Source: Candidatus Cloacimonadota bacterium
GTDB lineage: Bacteria; Cloacimonadota; Cloacimonadia; Cloacimonadales; Cloacimonadaceae
Direction of reading: 5' to 3'
Length of the DNA: 5,059 nt
Assembly: GCA_017996595.1 (NCBI GenBank)
Contig: JAGOGT010000109.1
Coordinates: 1 to 5,059 of the forward strand
Shown here piece after piece: positions 1 through 5,059 of this stretch (the stretch's first letter is position 1; each line of letters opens with the position of its first letter). Under the pieces are notes generated by a model. The model was given only the letters and a program-made list of their open reading frames with translations, was not told the origin of the DNA and made no database searches. The position numbers were made by a program, and so were the translations under genes.

Positions 1-1077
1 TTGGCCCTGGCGCATGAACAAGCCGCCAATGGAAATGAAGCTTATTCTTCACAGCTTTTCAATGAAGCGATCCTGGCCTTTAATGAAGCAATTCTGCTTT
101 TTAACGAGGCTGCACCTACCGCTATGCCTTCCGATTCCATCAGCCTGAATCTGGAAAAGATGAATCTGAATATCGCCAAATCCTACATTGATATGGCCGT
201 GGAAAGCCATACTGATCTTTTGTTCGACGATGCCATCAAGAACTATGAAAGTGCGCTGAGCATCTATAAAACCATCGTTCCCGTGAATATTACTCCCGAA
301 AAGCTGCAAGAGAACATCCTGGGAGTGTATAATAACCTTACCATCATCACCAAGGACGCCGGCAAATATGAAGATACCATTAAGTATTATGACCAGATCC
401 TGATGCTCAAGCCGAACGACCCGGAAACACTCAATTCCAAGTTCTACGTCCTTTTTGATAATATCAAAGACGAAGCCAGAGCCTATGCGGTGCTGCGGGA
501 CTATGCCGAAGCTTCCAAAGACCCGGCTGCCTTTATTAACCTTGCCGAAAGATATGAAAGCCGGGGCAACACTGTGGAAGCCGAAAAGTACTATTTGAAA
601 GCTGCGGAAATGAAACCCGATGGCGATAACTACCGCCGTCTGGCCAATTTCTACCGCAACGTGAAGAATTGGGCTCAGGCCAATAACTATCTGGAAAAAG
701 TGGTGGCCACCAATCCCGAACAAAGCGAACTTGCCAAAATCTATACCCTCATCGGGAAAAACTACGATGAAATGAAAGATAACAAGAAAATGGTGGAATA
801 CTACGAGAAGTCCATTGCTATCGATCGTGATCCCCAACTGGCCCTGCTCCTGGCTGCTCATTACAACAAGAACCAGAACTGGCAACGGGTGATCAGCTAT
901 ACCACAATGACCCTCACCACCGACACCCGCAATGTGGATGCTCTAATGCTGCGTGGAAATGCCTATTATCGCCTGAAAAACTACAGCGCTGCCCGCGGTG
1001 ATCTGGAAAGAATCCAAAACGAACCCAAATACAGTGCCAATATTGCCAAAATGCTAAAAGCCATGCCCAAAAAATAA
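1..1077 (+). CDS. TPR-repeat protein, probably 5'-truncated by the window edge
   Basis: The open frame runs from the first base to a TAA at 1075-1077. Base 1 is a TTG, but no upstream sequence is visible, so the true start probably lies outside the window. The 358 visible residues are almost wholly helical and built of tetratricopeptide repeats, which form a superhelical scaffold for protein-protein contacts. I see TPR-like units at about residues 57-90, 106-139, 174-207, 208-239, 243-275, 277-310 and 311-341. Several carry the typical pattern of small and aromatic residues and end in a proline-containing turn (LKPND near 136, MKPD near 204, TNPE near 237). The spacer at 140-173 is a degenerate unit. 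Near the start is a heptad-like tandem, FNEAILA/FNEAILL/FNEA, at residues 20-37. No catalytic motif and no membrane segment are seen in the visible part. The gene is followed by a terminator-like hairpin, so it probably closes its own transcription unit. TPR fold is confident; partner and process are unknown. Confidence 0.85.
   Translation: MALAHEQAANGNEAYSSQLFNEAILAFNEAILLFNEAAPTAMPSDSISLNLEKMNLNIAKSYIDMAVESHTDLLFDDAIKNYESALSIYKTIVPVNITPEKLQENILGVYNNLTIITKDAGKYEDTIKYYDQILMLKPNDPETLNSKFYVLFDNIKDEARAYAVLRDYAEASKDPAAFINLAERYESRGNTVEAEKYYLKAAEMKPDGDNYRRLANFYRNVKNWAQANNYLEKVVATNPEQSELAKIYTLIGKNYDEMKDNKKMVEYYEKSIAIDRDPQLALLLAAHYNKNQNWQRVISYTTMTLTTDTRNVDALMLRGNAYYRLKNYSAARGDLERIQNEPKYSANIAKMLKAMPKK
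58..111 (+). repeat. Short in-frame tandem repeat (21-nt unit, about 2.6 copies) in the TPR gene
   Basis: Three successive units encode FNEAILA, FNEAILL and FNEA, a period of seven residues. The DNA copies differ at synonymous positions (TTC/TTT, AAT/AAC, GAA/GAG, GCG/GCA/GCT), so the repeat is not a fresh duplication. A seven-residue period fits a continuous amphipathic helix. Confidence 0.6.
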
Positions 1078-1093
1078 CAGCAGGCTAAGATAT

Positions 1094-1125
1094 GGGCGGG
1101 TGGTGAGAACTGCCCGTCCGATTTT
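1094..1125 (+). terminator. Probable Rho-independent terminator after the TPR gene
   Basis: The left arm GGGCGGGTGGT (1094-1104) pairs along its whole length with the right arm ACTGCCCGTCC (1109-1119), with eight Watson-Crick and three G-U pairs. The loop is GAGA (1105-1108), a stable GNRA-type tetraloop. A short run of four T (1122-1125) follows after GA. The hairpin starts 16 nt past the TPR stop codon, as expected for a terminator of that gene. The T tract is short and AT-rich sequence continues into the next start codon at 1132, so termination may be partial. The hairpin could also act as a leader structure for the downstream gene. Confidence 0.6.
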
Positions 1126-1131
1126 ATAAAT

Positions 1132-1587
1132 ATGAAAAAGCCACCTCTTGCCCATAGTGACGGTTCCATCAAGGCTATCTATTCTATCAACAAAGATATA
1201 AAGATCGTGCGTCCGCTGATGGCATCCAGAATCCCCGCAGGATTTCCATCGCCTGCCCAGGATTATGTGGAAGGCAGGCTGGACTTGAACGAGCACCTTA
1301 TTCAGCATGAGGCATCCACATTCTATGTGCGGGCAGATGGCTATTCGATGATCGGTGCGGGAATTCATCCGGATGATATCCTGATCGTGGACAGGGCGTT
1401 GGAGGCTACCCATAATCGCATCATTATCGCCATCGTGGACGGGGAATTGACTGTGAAAAGGCTAATCATAAAAGAAGATGAATGCTGGCTGGTACCCGAG
1501 AATAAGGATTACCCGCCCCTGAAGATCCATGAGGGCTTGGATTTTACCGTTTGGGGTGTGGTTACCTACGTTATCCATAAAGTATAA
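1132..1587 (+). CDS. umuD: UmuD-like S24 family self-cleaving serine peptidase (SOS mutagenesis protein)
   Basis: The 151-residue product closely resembles E. coli UmuD (139 aa). UmuD is a dimeric subunit that self-cleaves on RecA filaments to UmuD' and then joins UmuC to form error-prone DNA polymerase V. The cleavage region reads PAGFPSPAQDYVE (35-47), with the predicted cut between Ala36 and Gly37. E. coli UmuD has Cys24-Gly25 there, while Ala-Gly is the usual LexA bond. The nucleophile is Ser72 in GYSMI and the general base is Lys109 in LTVKRL. Spacing from the cleavage glycine to Ser (35) and from Ser to Lys (37) is the same as in E. coli. The core continues through DDILIVD (81-87), IIAIVDGE (98-105) and a C-terminal WGVVTYVIHKV. 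The segment before the cut is 36 residues, about 12 longer than in E. coli but far too short for a LexA/CI helix-turn-helix, so this is not a repressor. ATG 1132 lacks a clear Shine-Dalgarno sequence; the next in-frame ATG (codon 30) would leave almost no N-terminal arm. No umuC follows in the window. SOS control is expected from the family, but I could not identify a LexA box. Confidence 0.93.
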   Translation: MKKPPLAHSDGSIKAIYSINKDIKIVRPLMASRIPAGFPSPAQDYVEGRLDLNEHLIQHEASTFYVRADGYSMIGAGIHPDDILIVDRALEATHNRIIIAIVDGELTVKRLIIKEDECWLVPENKDYPPLKIHEGLDFTVWGVVTYVIHKV

Positions 1588-1591
1588 TCCC

Positions 1592-4500
1592 TTGTCCTGC
1601 ATCAGGAGCTTGCTGCCTGCCATTTTTATCCTATGCTGGGGTATGGCTGCAGCACAAAGCCTGGTAATTCAAACCAGGATACCCCTTGAACTAAAAAAAA
1701 CAACCTATAAACTTGCAGATACCCCGATCATCAGCAATAGCGAAATAATCCATGCCGATAGTCTAATCCTTATTTCCGGGGTGCATTACCGCCTGGATTA
1801 CCAAAACGCCCTGCTGCATTTGAAAGAATTGCCTTCTGCCACCCACTTGCTGGTATCTTTCATATTGATTCCCCCAGAACTAAGCAAAGTGCATCAGCGC
1901 TGGAAGGTTCAGGAGCTTTCGGATAGCCTGCTAACTACGATCAGATCGAGCTCCACGCCTCTGTGGGGAACAGATGCCAAGCTGGATATCAAGGGCTCCA
2001 AAACCTTTGCCATCACCTTTTCGGATGACGATGCCTTCGATCTGAAGCAGTCCTTATACGTGAACCTGAGCGGGGAGCTGGCCAAAAACGTAAATATCTC
2101 CGCCCAGCTTTCGGACAGCCAATCCAAGCTTTCTCCCGAAGGCGATTCCAAGGAGCTTAGTTCTCTGGATCAGGTATTTATCAAGGTTTTTTCCAATAAC
2201 TACGAACTGGCCATGGGTGATCTGGAATGGAAGTTTGAGGGAACGCGCTACATCGATCATTACAGCAAGTTTGAAGGCCTGAATGCCTGGTACAGAGGTA
2301 AGCACTTCATTCAAGCTGCTTACACGGCAGGTTCGGGGAAATCCACTTCCCTGCTGCTAAGTATCATCGATGGCAAGCAAGGCCCCTATTACCTGCGTGC
2401 CAATGAATTTCAGCCCGGTTTCATCGTAGTGGCCGGAAGTGAAGAGCTCTATGTGGATGGAAGCAGATGGGAACGTGGCCTGGATTACTATATTGATTAC
2501 GCAGAGGGCTCCGTAATGTTCAAGAAACTCATCCGGAGTAGTAACAGCGTTCTGATCAGGTTTCAATACACCGATGAGTACTATGCCCAATCCGGCTTCC
2601 TCAGTTCATCTACCGTGAACCTCAGTTCCCGCTTGCATCTCAGTCATCATCTCATCTGGCAAAAGGACGATAAGCAGCAACCCCTGCTCTACGATTTCAG
2701 CCCTGCCGATCTGGATTCTTTGCAAAACGCAGGGGACAATGAAGCCTGGGGAGAAGGAATTAGCACCGTGGAGCCTGGAACCGGTGAATACAAAAGACTG
2801 CAATCTCCCACGGGAACCTATTACTACGAATATGCCCCGGGTGATTCCCTGGCAAATTACAGTATCAATTTCAGCTATGTGGGCAGTGGCAATGGCGATT
2901 ACGAGGAGTTTTCCTCTGGTAAATACATATATCGCGGGCCGGGATTAGGCTCCTGGATTCCGCAAAAGAGACTCATTGCTCCCTCACAAAAAGCTAATCT
3001 GGATATGGCCTTAAACTATCAGAGCGATATCTTTGACGCCGGTATCGAAGCAATTGGCACTATGCATGACCGTAATACCCTTTCCGGCAATGATGATAAG
3101 GATAACCTCAGCGGCATAATCTACGCACAGGGTACATTAACCCTGGGCAAGCTGATAACAAAGCTGGAGCATGAATCCCGGGCAAAGAACAGTTCGCTGT
3201 TTGGATCATACCGCAAAGCCGATCTGGAGTATGATTTTGCTGCCCTCCCCAGTCCCGATTCTCTGGCTCAAAGCGAAACCAATTTGTCCTTCATAACCTA
3301 TGGTGATAGAATGAAGCATGAGCTGCAGTTAAGGTACAAAGATATTCCAGAGCATTCCCAACAAGGTGCTGTGCGCCTCAATATCCAGATCCCTTCCAAC
3401 CATCCTGCCTGGCCTACTATCAATATGCGCAATACCTTTTCGGCGCTTGGCCCTTACCCCGCTGAATTAAATATGTCGCTTTTGCAATACCACCAGCTTG
3501 ATACCGCCTGGGCCTGGAAACAGCTTAAATTCCGGATGGGTGGCCTTTATAATGGCTACTTTTCAGGAAACGAGAAAACGATCATCCAAAAGCTAAATCC
3601 TGTTTTTGAATATGGAAACAGCAGCAACATCCTTTCGCAAGTGTCCTACACCACAGACCAGACCAAATTAGAATTCGATGATTTAGAGACAGTGAATTCA
3701 TCGCAAAGTTTCAGCCTTCGCCAGATTCTCAATAGCACCAATAACCGCCTCGATCTGGATTACACACATCGCCTGGTGAAGCAGCCTCACAATAGCGATA
3801 ATCCCAAAAGCAACTATGATCTCATCAATCTCCGTTCCAGCCACAACCTCCTGAAGCAAGCGCTTAGCCTTTCTACAAATTATTCCCTGAACCAAACGGA
3901 ATTCTTCCCTAAGATCAGGGAATTGCAATATATTGGCAACGGCCTGGGTTACTACGACAGCACCGGAGTGAGCATTCCGGAAGGCGATTACGACTACATT
4001 TATATCACCAGCGAGGATGGCAGCCTGTCCACGGAACAAAGTGCGCTGTTGAACCTCTATTTCAAGCCCGCAGCCCTCAGCAAGCTTAGTTTTTTCCAGC
4101 GCTGGCGCAATGATCTTTCCCTGGTGCTAAGTGAGCAAAGCACCCGGCATAGCGACTGGCGCAGCTATCTCTTCATCCCCGGCTACGTTTATGATGAGGG
4201 CCGCACCATCTATGGCAAGCAGAGTTTGCAGCATAATCTCTGGCTCGATCTGATGCGCAATCATCTGAATGCCAATCTCCAGTTGGGGATAGATCGCAGC
4301 CTGGATCAGCGATACCAAAGCGCAGAGAAGAGCTTTTCCTTCACCAGAGCACTGCAGCTGGATATCAAAGGCTTTTCTTCCTATAATACGCGGCTCACCG
4401 GACAGTGGGATCTGGATAAGGATTCACGCTATAATAACGAGATAAATCTATATAGTCTTATCGCCAATATCCAGCGCAATTTCTCTCCCCAAAGCAATCT

Positions 4501-4840
4501 GCAGGTGGAGCTGAAAACCGGGCTCGAAAAGGGTGGCAAGCAAGATGGCACCGAACCTTATAAGCTTGGCAGCGTTTCATTTATCCCCAGTTATCGCAGC
4601 GTGTGGATGCAAAAATACCGTGTAAATGCCTCTCTGGGTTTCACCTATAACTGGCTATCCGGCAGCTCCTACTTTGCCTTCCTGCCCCAAAAGCGCGCCG
4701 GCTTGGTGCCCAATGCCAATCTCTCTGCAGTTTACAGGCTAAATTCCTATAGCAGCTTAAGCCTCGATTACCGTTTTTGGGATTACCCCAAAGATGATGC
4801 CCGACACGAATTGAAACTAGAATTTAAGGCGGAATTGTAA
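1592..4840 (+). CDS. Large secreted protein, predicted outer-membrane beta-barrel, function unknown
   Basis: From TTG 1592 the product has 1082 residues (numbering used here) and ends at TAA 4838-4840. It opens with a signal peptide: Arg5, a hydrophobic core at about 7-18 and a probable cut after AAAQ (19-22). This start is 4 nt past the umuD stop. ATG 1529, in frame inside umuD with a 59-nt overlap, would add 21 residues and is the alternative. A module at about 39-94 is echoed at about 266-328. Between them, residues 131-260 are beta-rich, starting with LDIKGSKTF and including LSSLDQVFIKV (about 189-199) and the GDLEW segment (209-213). I recall this style from large uncharacterised envelope proteins of the FCB group, but cannot name a family. 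The remaining 700 or so residues show alternating polar/hydrophobic strands rich in Tyr, Ser, Asn and Leu with charged loops, typical of outer-membrane barrels, to the end at KLEFKAEL. The last residue is Leu rather than the usual Phe/Trp, and no TonB box or plug motif was recognised. Role unknown; a porin, secretion or surface protein is possible. Confidence 0.75.
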   Translation: MSCIRSLLPAIFILCWGMAAAQSLVIQTRIPLELKKTTYKLADTPIISNSEIIHADSLILISGVHYRLDYQNALLHLKELPSATHLLVSFILIPPELSKVHQRWKVQELSDSLLTTIRSSSTPLWGTDAKLDIKGSKTFAITFSDDDAFDLKQSLYVNLSGELAKNVNISAQLSDSQSKLSPEGDSKELSSLDQVFIKVFSNNYELAMGDLEWKFEGTRYIDHYSKFEGLNAWYRGKHFIQAAYTAGSGKSTSLLLSIIDGKQGPYYLRANEFQPGFIVVAGSEELYVDGSRWERGLDYYIDYAEGSVMFKKLIRSSNSVLIRFQYTDEYYAQSGFLSSSTVNLSSRLHLSHHLIWQKDDKQQPLLYDFSPADLDSLQNAGDNEAWGEGISTVEPGTGEYKRLQSPTGTYYYEYAPGDSLANYSINFSYVGSGNGDYEEFSSGKYIYRGPGLGSWIPQKRLIAPSQKANLDMALNYQSDIFDAGIEAIGTMHDRNTLSGNDDKDNLSGIIYAQGTLTLGKLITKLEHESRAKNSSLFGSYRKADLEYDFAALPSPDSLAQSETNLSFITYGDRMKHELQLRYKDIPEHSQQGAVRLNIQIPSNHPAWPTINMRNTFSALGPYPAELNMSLLQYHQLDTAWAWKQLKFRMGGLYNGYFSGNEKTIIQKLNPVFEYGNSSNILSQVSYTTDQTKLEFDDLETVNSSQSFSLRQILNSTNNRLDLDYTHRLVKQPHNSDNPKSNYDLINLRSSHNLLKQALSLSTNYSLNQTEFFPKIRELQYIGNGLGYYDSTGVSIPEGDYDYIYITSEDGSLSTEQSALLNLYFKPAALSKLSFFQRWRNDLSLVLSEQSTRHSDWRSYLFIPGYVYDEGRTIYGKQSLQHNLWLDLMRNHLNANLQLGIDRSLDQRYQSAEKSFSFTRALQLDIKGFSSYNTRLTGQWDLDKDSRYNNEINLYSLIANIQRNFSPQSNLQVELKTGLEKGGKQDGTEPYKLGSVSFIPSYRSVWMQKYRVNASLGFTYNWLSGSSYFAFLPQKRAGLVPNANLSAVYRLNSYSSLSLDYRFWDYPKDDARHELKLEFKAEL
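1706..1873 (+). repeat. First copy of an internal protein module in the outer-membrane protein
   Basis: Residues about 39-94 (TTG 1592 numbering) follow the pattern Y-x-L, then SE-x5-D or similar, G-x2-Y-x2-DY, K-x-L and a closing beta strand ending in F. The core here reads GVHYRLDY. The order and spacing match the segment at 2387-2575, which suggests an ancient intragenic duplication. The DNA copies are too diverged to match at nucleotide level. Confidence 0.5.
2387..2575 (+). repeat. Second copy of the internal protein module in the outer-membrane protein
   Basis: Residues about 266-328 contain YYL, then IVVAGSEELYVDG, RGLDYYIDY, KKL and VLIRFQYTD. Aligned from the SE pair onward with one gap, it shares S, E, D, G, Y, D, Y, K, L, S and F with the first copy. 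The motif 'SE-x-x-x-x-DG ... RG-x-DY-x-IDY' looks like a small beta-sandwich or hairpin unit and immediately precedes the long barrel-like region. Confidence 0.5.
4826..4832 (+). promoter_or_regulatory. Ribosome binding site for the TauE/SafE gene
   Basis: AAGGCGG lies 9 nt before ATG 4842, inside the last codons of the outer-membrane protein gene. It is a reasonable purine-rich Shine-Dalgarno match and supports ATG 4842 as the start. Its position inside the preceding gene suggests translational coupling. Confidence 0.5.
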
Positions 4841-4841
4841 C

Positions 4842-5059
4842 ATGTCCTTTCAGCTTAGCCCTCTTGATTATGCGATTGTATTGCCCTTCATCTTTCTGGC
4901 AGGCCTGATCGATGCCATAGCCGGGGGGGGAGGTCTGATCTCTCTTCCTGCCTATTGGAGTGCCGGTTTGCCCCCTCATCTGGCCTTGGGCACCAATAAA
5001 TTCTCCTCTTGCTTCGGCACGATTTTCTCCACCGCGCATTATTTCCATGCCAAAATGAT
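4842..5059 (+). CDS. TauE/SafE family (YfcA-like) membrane transporter, 3'-truncated
   Basis: This is the N-terminal part (72 full codons) of a TauE/SafE (formerly DUF81) integral inner-membrane protein; full members are about 250-270 residues with seven to eight helices. Some members export sulfite, sulfoacetate or other organosulfur anions; the substrate of YfcA-type members is not well established. Residues 11-27 form the first hydrophobic helix, leading into the family hallmark DAIAGGGG (24-31), then LISLPA (32-37), AGLPP (41-45) and GTNK (50-53), where YfcA proteins have ATNK. The second helix begins near residue 54. The start is one base after the stop of the preceding gene, so the two are almost certainly co-transcribed. 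The glycine motif is encoded by a run of eight G (4923-4930). The reading frame is open to the window edge with no stop. Confidence 0.93.
   Translation, partial: MSFQLSPLDYAIVLPFIFLAGLIDAIAGGGGLISLPAYWSAGLPPHLALGTNKFSSCFGTIFSTAHYFHAKM

Noticed and set aside
49..885. Long open frame of 278 codons on the minus strand
   Set aside because: It lies wholly antisense to the TPR gene, whose repeat pattern is clear. Its product is a low-information string of hydrophobic residues with no recognisable domain.
1043..1091. TTGCCA and TAAGAT as a possible umuD promoter
   Set aside because: The spacing between them (1043-1048 and 1086-1091) is far too long, and transcription would start within the hairpin.
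1125..1131. TATAAAT resembling a -10 promoter box
   Set aside because: It abuts ATG 1132, so transcription would begin inside the umuD coding sequence, and no -35 match at proper spacing was found.
1078..1131. LexA/SOS box upstream of umuD
   Set aside because: I found neither a CTGT-N8-ACAG nor a GAAC-N4-GTTC type palindrome. The phylum may use a different operator, so absence is not informative.
1693..1700. Run of eight A in the outer-membrane protein gene as a slippage or frameshift site
   Set aside because: It encodes ordinary Lys codons in a continuous frame with no alternative frame of interest; A runs of this length are common.
2739..2948. Second + strand open frame of 69 codons
   Set aside because: It is an out-of-frame shadow inside the outer-membrane protein gene, with no ribosome binding site and no recognisable product.
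4824..5048. Minus-strand open frame of 74 codons at the window end
   Set aside because: It is antisense to the clear TauE/SafE coding sequence, which carries the family motifs.

Overview
The window holds four genes, all on the + strand, in a tightly packed stretch from what looks like a Gram-negative (diderm) bacterium. The supporting signs are a very large predicted outer-membrane protein with a signal peptide, moderate GC content (roughly the upper 40s by eye) and weak or absent Shine-Dalgarno sequences. The style of the large outer-membrane protein and of the TPR protein resembles the Fibrobacteres-Chlorobi-Bacteroidetes neighbourhood, possibly Cloacimonadota. That placement is inference from recall, not proof.

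Layout: (1) 1-1077, the C-terminal part or whole of a TPR-repeat protein, probably cut by the window edge. (2) 1078-1131, a short intergenic region with an 11-bp GAGA-tetraloop hairpin followed by a short T run, read as a probable intrinsic terminator. (3) 1132-1587, a UmuD-type self-cleaving S24 serine peptidase homologue with cleavage site and Ser/Lys dyad intact. (4) About 1592-4840 (an upstream ATG at 1529 is also possible), a protein of about 1080 residues with a signal peptide and long beta-rich sequence, predicted to be an outer-membrane barrel of unknown function, with a short module that appears twice. (5) 4842 to the window end, the N-terminal 72 residues of a YfcA-like TauE/SafE membrane transporter.

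The last three genes are separated by about 4 nt and 1 nt and are probably co-transcribed. The grouping is functionally odd: the SOS-mutagenesis accessory UmuD is not followed by its usual polymerase partner UmuC but by a surface protein and an anion exporter family member. No RNA genes, CRISPR arrays, insertion sequences or attachment sites were seen. No clearly new defence or mobile system is visible. The points most worth checking are the orphan umuD, the duplicated module in the outer-membrane protein, and the start of that gene.
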